A DNA stretch of 6,999 bases, taken from contig CATWQE010000111.1 in the NCBI GenBank assembly GCA_958352855.1, forward strand, positions 1 to 6,999. The letters run 5' to 3'. The position numbers and the translations under genes are program-made. Of the stretch, positions 1 to 5,390 are shown piece by piece. Position 1 is the first letter of the stretch, and every line of letters begins with the position of its first letter. Origin of the DNA: an uncultured Bacillota bacterium. Lineage in GTDB: Bacteria > Bacillota > Clostridia > Lachnospirales > Lachnospiraceae. The notes below the pieces were generated by a model, which was given only the letters and a program-made list of their open reading frames with translations, was not told the origin of the DNA and searched no databases.

Positions 1-209
1 AAGATTCTGTAAGTGTTGATGACAAAAGACTTATGAAAGAAGAAAAGCTGGCAGTGATTCTTGGAACAGAAGGGGATGGTCTGGCCAAAACAACCATTGC
101 TGATTGCGATTACACTGTGAAAATTCCCATGTCTCATGGAGTGGATTCTTTGAATGTAGCAGCAGCCAGCGCGGTAGCTTTCTGGCAGCTTGGGAGGAGA
201 ACTGATTGA
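1..209 (+). CDS. SpoU/TrmH-family RNA 2'-O-ribose methyltransferase, C-terminal end (5' part outside window)
   Basis: This is the last 68 codons of a gene that begins before the window; the frame starts at base 3 and stops with TGA at 207-209. The protein shows the two C-terminal SPOUT signature blocks: VILGTEGDGL (about bases 54-83, the GxEGxGL block) and IPMSHGVDSLNVAAASAV (about 123-176, the IPM...SLNVxxA block). In this family these form the trefoil knot that binds S-adenosylmethionine and builds the dimer. The family methylates ribose 2'-OH groups of rRNA or tRNA in the cytoplasm. The substrate cannot be told from this fragment, so no symbol is given. The gene overlaps the downstream regulator by three bases, which suggests co-transcription. 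Family confidence is high, target unknown. Confidence 0.9.
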   Translation, partial: DSVSVDDKRLMKEEKLAVILGTEGDGLAKTTIADCDYTVKIPMSHGVDSLNVAAASAVAFWQLGRRTD

Positions 210-1018
210 ACGTAAAAAATGTAAGACTGACCACAGCGCAGTTTGCAAAACTTCATGGAGTAAATAGAAGAACCTTGCATTATTATGATACTATTGGATT
301 GTTTTCTCCCTGCACAAAAGGGGAAAACGGATACCGTTATTATGATAGTTCACAGAGTTTAGAGTTTGAATATATCCGCATGTTTAAGGATTTAAACATG
401 AGTATTGAAGAAATAAAAACTTATATAAATCATCCCAATCCAGAGGATTTTTTGAAAATTGCAGATGAAAAAATCTTAGAAATTCAGCAAAACATGGACC
501 GATTAAAGCAAACAAAACAACTGCTGGAAAGAAAAAAAGAAGATCTTTTATTAAGCAGCCAAGAATTGAAAAAAGGAATTTATGTTACACAATGTAAACA
601 GGAAAGATTACTTAAAATTCCATTTCTATCCCAGGAAGAAGATATGGCCAGGGTGTTTTCTTACGCAAAAGAAACCTGGGGAACGCAGCAGTGCAGAGTT
701 GGAATTGGAAGCTATATTTCCATAGATAAGGTGAAAAAAGGAGAGTGGGAACAGTATGATGGACTTTTTACTATTGCCCTGGATAATAAAAAAAGAAAAG
801 ATGCCTTTTTAAGACCAGGAGGACAGTATTTGTGCGGCTGTGTGAAGGGAGCATGGGAGAACATTCCTCAGATGTATGAAAAAATGCTGCAGTATGCAGG
901 GGAACATCATTTAGAACTGGAAGGCTATGCTTATGAAATGGGAATGAATGATTTGGTGATACAGGATGAAGGAGAGTTTTTGACACAGATTTTAATAAAA
1001 TTGAAGGAGCTTATATGA
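206..1018 (+). CDS. MerR-family transcriptional regulator with C-terminal effector-binding domain
   Basis: A 270-residue protein. Residues about 8-77 form a MerR winged helix-turn-helix (FAKLHGVNRRTLHYYDTIGL, then GYRYY and the FKDLNMSIEEIKTY helix). Residues about 80-120 are a charged, heptad-like dimerisation helix rich in K, E, Q and L. Residues about 125-270 resemble the GyrI/BmrR-type ligand-binding fold, with GQYL, a KGAWE...Y segment, and a LELEGYAYEMGMNDL stretch typical of multidrug-sensing MerR proteins. The start is TTG at 206, chosen because GGGAGGAG (192-199) sits 6 nt upstream and the MerR domain begins at once. It overlaps the upstream methyltransferase stop. MerR proteins twist promoters with long spacers when ligand binds. 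No transporter target is visible nearby; the next reading frame is only a stub. The ligand is unknown. Confidence 0.88.
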   Translation: MNVKNVRLTTAQFAKLHGVNRRTLHYYDTIGLFSPCTKGENGYRYYDSSQSLEFEYIRMFKDLNMSIEEIKTYINHPNPEDFLKIADEKILEIQQNMDRLKQTKQLLERKKEDLLLSSQELKKGIYVTQCKQERLLKIPFLSQEEDMARVFSYAKETWGTQQCRVGIGSYISIDKVKKGEWEQYDGLFTIALDNKKRKDAFLRPGGQYLCGCVKGAWENIPQMYEKMLQYAGEHHLELEGYAYEMGMNDLVIQDEGEFLTQILIKLKELI

Positions 1019-1089
1019 AAACCATTGCAATCATTGAAGATGACCTAAAGTATAAGGAGGGGAAGCTGAACATTATTTTGGAAATGTAA
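1015..1089 (+). pseudogene. 24-codon stub, probable remnant of a response regulator
   Basis: An ATG at 1015 overlaps the MerR stop as ATGA and has a proper ribosome binding site (AAGGAG, 1004-1009, 5 nt spacing), so this frame is set up to be translated. The peptide begins MKTIAIIEDD, which is how many response-regulator receiver domains begin (first beta strand and acidic pair), but then continues DLKYKEGKLNIILEM and stops at 1087-1089. An intact receiver plus output domain needs about 220 residues. I infer an internal deletion after codon 10 or so of a gene once translationally coupled to the MerR regulator. Alternatives are a chance match or a genuine small peptide; ten residues are little evidence. 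Confidence 0.45.
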
Positions 1090-1110
1090 CGTTTTAAACC
1101 CTGATGCGTT
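1085..1110 (+). promoter_or_regulatory. Putative ECF-type promoter of the sigma/anti-sigma operon
   Basis: TGTAAC (1085-1090), a 16-nt spacer and CGTT (1107-1110) match the layout of Firmicute ECF promoters (AAC-containing -35, spacer of about 16, CG-containing -10). The site lies directly upstream of an ECF sigma gene, as expected for autoregulation. Transcription would start near 1115-1117. The -35 box overlaps the stop codon of the upstream stub. Confidence 0.6.
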
Positions 1111-1137
1111 ATTAAAGTGAAAGGGGGTGAAGGAAGC

Positions 1138-1641
1138 GTGGATTTTGAACAAATCTACAGGGAGTATTTTAAGGATGTGTTTTTGTATGTAAGGAGTCTG
1201 ACCACACAAGAGGGGCTTGCAGAGGAGATTACACAGGAAACCTTTACCAAAGCATTAAAAGCCATTGATTCTTATGATGGGAAAAAAGATATTAGAGCCT
1301 GGCTTTTTACCATTGCAAAAAATAGCTTTTATACCCATTGCAGACAGCAAAAGCACTATGTGGAATACGAACTGCCGAAGAACTGTACAGATAATTTTCC
1401 ACTTATAGAAGAACGTCTGGCAGAGGAAGAAACCGCTTTTCTCATTCACAAATTTCTTCACCAAATGGAAGAACCCTATAAGGAAGTGTTTAATCTTAGA
1501 GTTTTTGGGGAACTGCCATTTGAGAAGATTGGCTCTATTTTCGGAAAAAGCGCCGGTTGGGCCAGAGTCACTTTTTACAGAGGAAAAAAACAGATTATAG
1601 CGTATATGGAGGGTTTAGAACATGAAAGAAATCAGTTGTAA
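1138..1641 (+). CDS. ECF-family RNA polymerase sigma factor (sigma-70 regions 2 and 4)
   Basis: A 167-residue protein. Region 2 covers residues about 3-70: FEQIYREYFKDVFLYV, then the ITQETFTKALKAID block for core binding and the DIRAWLFTIAKNSFYTHCR block for -10 recognition. Region 4 covers about 98-160: MEEPYKEVFNLRVFGELPFEKIGSIFGKSAGWARVTFYRGKKQI, a helix-turn-helix for the -35. There is no long linker, as usual in ECF sigmas. I choose GTG at 1138 because AAGGGGGTGA (1121-1130) is a near-ideal Shine-Dalgarno 7 nt upstream and MDFEQIYREYF is the usual family beginning. An in-frame GTG at 1117 lacks such a site and lies near the predicted transcription start. The gene overlaps its anti-sigma by 20 nt, which ties their synthesis together. 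The signal sensed is unknown. Confidence 0.93.
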   Translation: MDFEQIYREYFKDVFLYVRSLTTQEGLAEEITQETFTKALKAIDSYDGKKDIRAWLFTIAKNSFYTHCRQQKHYVEYELPKNCTDNFPLIEERLAEEETAFLIHKFLHQMEEPYKEVFNLRVFGELPFEKIGSIFGKSAGWARVTFYRGKKQIIAYMEGLEHERNQL

Positions 1642-2299
1642 CATTATCAGAGATATACTTCCCCTTTATGTGGATGAGGCAGTGTGCGAGGAGACAAAAG
1701 AGCTGGTAAAAGAACATCTTTTTACCTGTGAAGACTGTAGAAAAGAAGCGGAAATGATGAAAAAAAGCGTTGTATTGCCAGTTCATGAAAACGTCTGGAA
1801 GCTGGATCAGGATGCACTGAAAACATGGAAAAATAAATGGTTGACAAAGAAGGTAAAAATAGGAGTTTTATCTGTCCTGGCAACCCTTGGGGTAATGGCA
1901 GGAATTTACAGCGGGCTGGTACTTCCGGAACTGTATATTCCCTATGACAGCAGTATTTTCTCTTTAAAAGAAGAGGATGGAAAGCTGTATGTGGAGTATA
2001 CGGGGGATGATTTTGATGGTACAGTAGGAATCAATCCTATATCCGTAGAAAAGGACGGGAAGGCACGTAACGTGGTATGTTTTTATTACTACGATAATCC
2101 ATGGACAAGATATATCAAGCCGCATTTATCCTCAGAAAAAGAAAAGTTTGACCGTATGCTCCTGGGAAAAACAGAAGAAATTGACCAGGTTTATTATGGT
2201 GAATTCGATGTGATGGAGCTTAAAAAAGGTGAGACGCCTTTTGAAGAACAACTGGCGGAAGAATTAGACAATATGGAGGAAATCTATAAGATAAAATAA
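1622..2299 (+). CDS. Membrane anti-sigma factor with N-terminal zinc-finger (zf-HC2/ZAS) domain
   Basis: A 225-residue protein. Residues 1-45 form an anti-sigma zinc finger: C6, then DILPLYVDEAVC and the H32-x3-C36-x2-C39 motif (HLFTCEDC), the ZAS signature that clamps a cognate ECF sigma. Residues about 78-101 (KIGVLSVLATLGVMAGIYSGLVL) are a single membrane helix preceded by lysines. Residues 102-225 would lie outside the cell. They are acidic and tyrosine-rich, and I recognise no domain in them; this is the likely sensor part. GGAGGG (1608-1613) lies 8 nt before the ATG, and the start lies inside the sigma gene, as is common for such pairs. Known role of the family: hold the sigma at the membrane until envelope stress or a ligand releases it by proteolysis or conformational change. 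The inducer cannot be read from the sequence. Confidence 0.9.
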   Translation: MKEISCNIIRDILPLYVDEAVCEETKELVKEHLFTCEDCRKEAEMMKKSVVLPVHENVWKLDQDALKTWKNKWLTKKVKIGVLSVLATLGVMAGIYSGLVLPELYIPYDSSIFSLKEEDGKLYVEYTGDDFDGTVGINPISVEKDGKARNVVCFYYYDNPWTRYIKPHLSSEKEKFDRMLLGKTEEIDQVYYGEFDVMELKKGETPFEEQLAEELDNMEEIYKIK

Positions 2300-2324
2300 G
2301 GAATTACCAAAGGGAGAAAGGGCT

Positions 2325-3185
2325 ATGGAACAGAAATATATCCAATGTTTTCGGTTTCCTGATGAAGACATGGAATGGGATTTTGCCATGAGGATAAAAA
2401 GGAATTGCTATGATTCTTTTTATCCATTTCAGATTTTAACCAAACATCATTTTCAACAGATTGATTTTGAACCCGTTACCATTCTTTATGGGGGAAATGG
2501 TTCCGGAAAGTCTACTGCTTTAAATGTAGTGGCAGAAAAAATAAAGGCAAAGAGAGAAACTTTATATAATAAAAGCAATTTTTACGGAGACTATCTGGAT
2601 TTGTGTGAGGCGGAATATGGCGTCCGGCGTCCAAGAGAAATCAAGATTATTACCAGTGATGATGTGTTTGATTATATGCTGAATATCCGACAATTAAATC
2701 AGGGAATTGATGTAAAACGAGAGGAATTATTTCAGGAATATCTGGATGCAAAATATTCGGATTTTAAGTTCCGTTCCATGGCAGATTATGACAGATTAAA
2801 GCAGGTCAATTTATCCAGAAGGAATACACAGTCTCAGTTTGTGAGGAAGTCTCTGATGGATAATGTGCGGGAATATTCCAATGGAGAGAGCGCATACCGT
2901 TATTTTAGCGAGCAGATTGAGGAGAATGGGCTGTACATTCTGGATGAGCCGGAAAACAGTCTTTCTCCGCAAAAACAGATAGAATTTGCCAGGTTTCTGG
3001 AAGATTCTGCCCGCTTTTTTTGCTGTCAGTTTTTTATATCCACCCATTCTCCCTTTCTTCTGGCAATCAAAGGCGCCAAAATTTATGACCTGGATGAAGA
3101 CCCTGTGGATGTGAAACGCTGGACAGAACTGGAAAATGTGAGAGTGTATCGGGAATTTTTTGAGAGACATAAAGGGGAATTTTAG
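2325..3185 (+). CDS. Small AAA/ABC-type ATPase (RecF/COG3910-like), function unknown
   Basis: A 286-residue soluble protein. It has a Walker A motif GGNGSGKST (residues 56-64, catalytic Lys62), an ABC-like signature YSNGES (184-189), Walker B with catalytic glutamate LYILDEPE (203-210, Glu208), a D-loop-like SLSP (212-215), and a switch histidine in ISTHSPFLL (238-246, His241). This is the order seen in the stand-alone predicted ATPases of the RecF/SMC-like group. The insert between Walker A and the signature is short, with no long coiled-coil arm, and no transmembrane segment is present, so it is not a transporter subunit by itself. The start is supported by AGGGAG (2311-2316), 8 nt before ATG. 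It follows the anti-sigma gene by 25 nt without a visible terminator, so it is probably in the ECF operon. Substrate or partner is unknown. Confidence 0.85.
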   Translation: MEQKYIQCFRFPDEDMEWDFAMRIKRNCYDSFYPFQILTKHHFQQIDFEPVTILYGGNGSGKSTALNVVAEKIKAKRETLYNKSNFYGDYLDLCEAEYGVRRPREIKIITSDDVFDYMLNIRQLNQGIDVKREELFQEYLDAKYSDFKFRSMADYDRLKQVNLSRRNTQSQFVRKSLMDNVREYSNGESAYRYFSEQIEENGLYILDEPENSLSPQKQIEFARFLEDSARFFCCQFFISTHSPFLLAIKGAKIYDLDEDPVDVKRWTELENVRVYREFFERHKGEF

Positions 3186-3190
3186 AAGAT

Positions 3191-3982
3191 ATGAAGCAAG
3201 AAAAACAGACTGTTGTAGTGATAGAAAACCAGGAAATTTTGGAGCAGTTTTTTGGAAATACGCAGAAAACCATGGTTCGTTCCTGCTGTGAAAAAATCAT
3301 GGGAAAAGTGTATGGAAAAGAAGGGGAAAGACTGGATTCTGCAATGGCGGTACTGGGGGATTTTACCTTTTTTGCGGGAAAACCTGATGAGGTTTTGACA
3401 GCTTACTGGCCCAAAGAATCCAGGGAAACCTATCGTATTCTGGTTCCGCAAGATGCAGAGTGGGAAGGGATGATAGAGCAATACTATGGAACAAGATGCC
3501 GGAAGATTACCAGGTACAGGATGAAAAAAGAACTTGGTATTTTCCCGCAGGAAATCTTAGAAAAGGCAGCAGCATCTCTTCCAAAGAATGTTACGCTTCT
3601 CTGTATGGATGAATCGCTTTTTTATCGGTCAAGAGAACAGGAGTGGAGCAGGGACTTTACTGTATTATATCCGGATTTTAGGTTTTTTGAGAAATACGGA
3701 CTGGGTGTTATGGCAATAAAAGACGGAGAGATTCTGGCAGGGGCAAGTTCTTACTCCAGCTATTCTAAGGGCATTGAGATTGAAGTGGATACCAGAGAAG
3801 ACTGGAGAAGGCAGGGCCTTGCCTATGCCTGCTGCGCTAAGTTGATTTTGGAGTGTTTAAGGCGGGGCTGGTATCCCAACTGGGATGCGCATAACCTGGA
3901 ATCAGCGGCACTGGCAAAGAAACTGGGGTACCATTTAGAGGAGGCTTACACTGCCTATGAGGTTTTTGGAGGTGAAGTATGA
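3191..3982 (+). CDS. GNAT-family N-acetyltransferase (GNAT_acetyltran type)
   Basis: A 263-residue protein. The C-terminal half carries a GNAT core: GLGVMAIKDGEILAGASSY (strands before the active site), IEIEVDTREDWRRQGLA with the acetyl-CoA pyrophosphate loop at residues 206-211 (R-R-Q-G-L-A), then the hallmark WDAHN (231-235) followed by SAALAKKLGY, the end of the fold. The N-terminal half (about 1-130) matches the extra domain of this two-part clostridial/bacillar family only in general layout. The family transfers acetyl groups from acetyl-CoA to an amine; the acceptor is not known. The gene starts 5 nt after the ATPase gene with a weak Shine-Dalgarno (AGGGG at 3173-3177 is somewhat distant), so translation is probably coupled to the ATPase gene. 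It overlaps the next gene by ATGA. Family assignment is firm, substrate unknown. Confidence 0.87.
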   Translation: MKQEKQTVVVIENQEILEQFFGNTQKTMVRSCCEKIMGKVYGKEGERLDSAMAVLGDFTFFAGKPDEVLTAYWPKESRETYRILVPQDAEWEGMIEQYYGTRCRKITRYRMKKELGIFPQEILEKAAASLPKNVTLLCMDESLFYRSREQEWSRDFTVLYPDFRFFEKYGLGVMAIKDGEILAGASSYSSYSKGIEIEVDTREDWRRQGLAYACCAKLILECLRRGWYPNWDAHNLESAALAKKLGYHLEEAYTAYEVFGGEV

Positions 3983-4635
3983 AGCTGTGGTTATGGTGTG
4001 TTATCTGTATTCCGGTGATGCTTGGATGCATGAGCATGCATTTTAAATTGAAAGAATGGGACAAAAAGCCCTGGAATATTGTGCCAAAATGTCTCTGTAC
4101 CTGGATGGTAGTATGCACCGGAATTTTAGGAATCAGGTTTGCAGGAAATCAACAGGGGATGGAAAAAATATGGCTTTTGATGGCATTGATTTTCTTCCTT
4201 TTTGCAGATGCTCTTTTGGAAGTGCAATTTTTAATAGGAATGGCAGTATTTGGAATCGGACATGGAGTTTTGATTTTCTGGTTTCTGAAAAGAGCGGCGG
4301 TAAACTGGAAAACAGTGGCTTTATGGTTGGTGCTTTGGGGGATGACGCTTTTCTTGTTTCGCAGGGAATTGCGGCTTGGAAAGAAAAATCCCAAGCTGTA
4401 TCTCATGACATTGTATCCAGGAATTCTCATGGGAATGACGTCTATAGCGGTGATGCTTCCGGTACAGTTGGGGAGCCAGTATCTTTTGGCTGGAATTGGG
4501 GCGGTGCTGTTTAGCATTTCGGATATGATGGTAGGAAAAGGATTTTTTAAGAAACTATCTAAGCCGGCGGATTACCTGGCGCTGAGTCTATATTATAGTG
4601 GAATATTTTGCTTTGCGCTTATGATGTGGATGTAA
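3979..4635 (+). CDS. YhhN-family integral membrane protein (lysoplasmalogenase-like)
   Basis: A 218-residue, very hydrophobic protein with about eight membrane helices (roughly residues 3-20, 34-53, 63-80, 82-102, 109-126, 140-160, 166-186 and 197-217). Polar residues that fit the YhhN/TMEM86 family stand inside helices: Lys37, FADALLE with Asp77, GIGHG with His95, and the FSISDMMVGK block with Asp182, then a YYSG motif near the end. Characterised relatives hydrolyse the vinyl-ether bond of lysoplasmalogens in the membrane, and many anaerobic clostridia make plasmalogens, so the role is plausible but inferred. The start is an ATG overlapping the acetyltransferase stop, with an ideal GGAGGTGA (3968-3975) 3 nt upstream. 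It is the last gene of the presumed ECF operon. The assignment rests on pattern recognition and is moderately sure. Confidence 0.75.
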   Translation: MKLWLWCVICIPVMLGCMSMHFKLKEWDKKPWNIVPKCLCTWMVVCTGILGIRFAGNQQGMEKIWLLMALIFFLFADALLEVQFLIGMAVFGIGHGVLIFWFLKRAAVNWKTVALWLVLWGMTLFLFRRELRLGKKNPKLYLMTLYPGILMGMTSIAVMLPVQLGSQYLLAGIGAVLFSISDMMVGKGFFKKLSKPADYLALSLYYSGIFCFALMMWM

Positions 4636-4659
4636 AGAAAAATACTTGTATTTTTCTTT
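4634..4659. repeat. 11-bp perfect inverted repeat between yhhN-like gene and antitoxin gene
   Basis: Two 11-bp arms, AAAGAAAAATA (4634-4644) and TATTTTTCTTT (4649-4659), flank CTTG. The left arm begins in the stop codon of the upstream gene, and the centre covers the probable -35 box of the antitoxin promoter. It can be read as an operator for the ribbon-helix-helix antitoxin or as a weak AT-rich terminator. Only one G-C pair per stem and an impure T run make the terminator reading weaker. Confidence 0.6.
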
Positions 4660-4674
4660 GTCTTTGCGTATACT
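4646..4674 (+). promoter_or_regulatory. Probable sigma-A promoter of the antitoxin gene
   Basis: TTGTAT (4646-4651), a 17-nt spacer and TATACT (4669-4674) give a good -10 and a moderate -35. The predicted start lies near 4681, giving a leader of about 20 nt that contains only the ribosome binding site. The -35 overlaps the centre of the 4634-4659 inverted repeat, which would suit autorepression. Confidence 0.5.
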
Positions 4675-4699
4675 GTTTATAGAGAAAGGGGTGTTATAT

Positions 4700-4966
4700 A
4701 TGGCACAGGCAGTAAATGTAAATTTCCGTTTAGATGCGGATGTGAAGAAAAGAATGGAGGAAGCTTGCTCAGAGTTGGGGCTTTCTATGAGTGCAGCATT
4801 TACCATTTTTGCAAAAAAAGTCGGAAGAGAAAAACGGATACCTTTTGAAGTTTCTGTGGACCCTTTTTATTCAGACAGTAATATGGCGCATTTGCAACGC
4901 GGGGTAAATGCTTTAAATGCCGGAAACGGTATAGAGCATGAGTTGATTGAGGCAGAGGATGAATGA
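4700..4966 (+). CDS. RelB/DinJ-family type II antitoxin (orphan)
   Basis: An 88-residue protein. The N-terminal half is a ribbon-helix-helix DNA-binding domain: AVNVNFRLDADVKKRMEEAC gives the beta strand and first helix, and ELGLSMSAAFTIFAKKVGRE gives the second helix, as in DinJ/RelB. The following IPFEVSVDPFYS and the acidic end (HELIEAEDE) are typical of the toxin-neutralising part. I choose ATG 4700 because AAAGGGG (4685-4691) lies 8 nt upstream; a TTG at 4646 in the same frame lies inside the promoter. In the family the antitoxin binds and inhibits a RelE/YoeB/YafQ-type ribosome-dependent mRNase and represses its own operon. The expected toxin begins at the overlapping ATGA but is truncated, so this antitoxin is now alone at this locus. 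Family is firm. Confidence 0.9.
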   Translation: MAQAVNVNFRLDADVKKRMEEACSELGLSMSAAFTIFAKKVGREKRIPFEVSVDPFYSDSNMAHLQRGVNALNAGNGIEHELIEAEDE

Positions 4967-5031
4967 GAAAAATATGGTTTGACGAAGCATGGGAAGAAAG
5001 GCAACAGCTATTTAGAATATTTTCTAAATAG
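4963..5031 (+). pseudogene. Truncated YoeB/Txe-like toxin start (22 codons)
   Basis: The frame opens with ATG overlapping the antitoxin stop (ATGA), the normal arrangement for a toxin gene. It reads MRKIWFDEAWEE, very like the beginning of YoeB/Txe mRNase toxins (xKIWxDEAWxxY). It then leaves the family and reads RQQLFRIFSK through a terminator stem to a TAG at 5029-5031. YoeB needs about 85-90 residues, and its catalytic C-terminal part is absent, so the toxin is inactive. I infer that a deletion removed nearly all of the toxin and joined its start to the terminator in front of sdpR. The short match makes YoeB the best guess among RelE-like toxins. Confidence 0.6.
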
Positions 5032-5043
5032 CTGTTGCTTTTT
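5001..5043 (+). terminator. Strong intrinsic terminator after the antitoxin/toxin remnant
   Basis: A perfect 17-bp stem (5001-5017 with 5022-5038), loop TATT and a run of five T (5039-5043). It ends the antitoxin transcript before the sdpR promoter. Its upper stem contains the same 10-bp arms as the sdpR operator palindrome (5008-5031). Confidence 0.85.
5008..5031. promoter_or_regulatory. Second copy of the SdpR-operator-like palindrome, within the terminator stem
   Basis: CTATTTAGAA-N4-TTCTAAATAG, with both arms identical to the core of the palindrome at 5064-5087; only the central four bases differ (TATT against ATAT). The two centres are 56 bp apart. It may be an auxiliary operator for SdpR, or the likeness may reflect a duplication. 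Binding is inferred. Confidence 0.5.
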
Positions 5044-5063
5044 GCATATAACTGTGTTACTAT
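5035..5063 (+). promoter_or_regulatory. Probable promoter of sdpR-sdpI
   Basis: TTGCTT (5035-5040), a 17-nt spacer and TACTAT (5058-5063) preceded by an extended -10 TG (5055-5056). The -35 lies in the descending arm and T run of the upstream terminator. A second option is TTGCAT (5042-5047) with TATTTA (5065-5070), also 17 nt apart. Both place the -10 or start site against or inside the palindrome at 5061-5090. Confidence 0.5.
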
Positions 5064-5090
5064 CTATTTAGAAATATTTCTAAATAGATA
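5061..5090. promoter_or_regulatory. Perfect 30-bp palindrome, probable SdpR operator
   Basis: The left half, TATCTATTTAGAAAT, is the exact reverse complement of the right half. It touches the -10 region and ends 18 nt before the sdpR start codon, the usual place for an ArsR-type autorepressor operator. SdpR binding is inferred from position and symmetry. Confidence 0.7.
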
Positions 5091-5108
5091 TAGAAAGGAG
5101 AGGATGCT

Positions 5109-5390
5109 TTGGGATTTGCAGAAACTTTTAAGGCGCTTTCGGATCCGGTGAGGAGACAGATTTTGGTGCTGTTAAAAGACGGAAAAAAGTCCGCAGGGGA
5201 TATTGCCAGGGAGTTTGATATGACTCAGGCAACTGTCTCTTATCATTTGTCACAATTAAAAAAGGCACATTTGATTCTGGAATCAAAGTACAAAAATTTT
5301 GTGTTTTATGAGATTAATATCTCAGTGTTTGAAGAAGTAATGCTGTGGTTATCACAGTTTGGAGGAAAAAATCATGAAGAAGACGAGTAA
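5109..5390 (+). CDS. sdpR: ArsR-type autorepressor, SdpR family
   Basis: A 93-residue winged-helix protein. FAETFKALSDPVRRQILVLL (residues 3-22) is the family's opening helix pair, and AGDIAREFDMTQATVSYHLSQLKKAHLI (29-56) is the helix-turn-helix with recognition helix about 39-50. The wing KYKNFVFYEI follows. There is no cysteine, so the metal-sensing sites of ArsR/CzrA relatives are missing, which fits SdpR. The start is TTG at 5109, the only one in frame, with AAAGGAG (5094-5100) 8 nt upstream. In Bacillus subtilis SdpR represses sdpRI and is sequestered at the membrane by SdpI bound to SdpC toxin. Here it is followed, with a 17-nt overlap, by an sdpI-like gene, which is the main support for the name. 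No sdpABC genes are in the window. Confidence 0.85.
   Translation: MGFAETFKALSDPVRRQILVLLKDGKKSAGDIAREFDMTQATVSYHLSQLKKAHLILESKYKNFVFYEINISVFEEVMLWLSQFGGKNHEEDE

Noticed and set aside
1025..1056. Sigma-A promoter TTGCAA with TATAAG upstream of the sigma gene
   Set aside because: The spacer is 20 nt, and the nearer TTGAAG gives only 11 nt; neither fits, and the ECF-type site is better.
1117..1137. GTG 1117 as start of the ECF sigma factor
   Set aside because: It lacks a Shine-Dalgarno and lies at the predicted transcription start; GTG 1138 has a near-ideal site 7 nt upstream.
2811..3170. Minus-strand open frame opposite the ATPase
   Set aside because: It mirrors the Walker B region of a well supported gene and has no recognisable domain.
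4056..4514. 152-residue plus-strand open frame inside the yhhN-like gene
   Set aside because: It overlaps a clear membrane protein in another frame, has no ribosome binding site of note and no family likeness.
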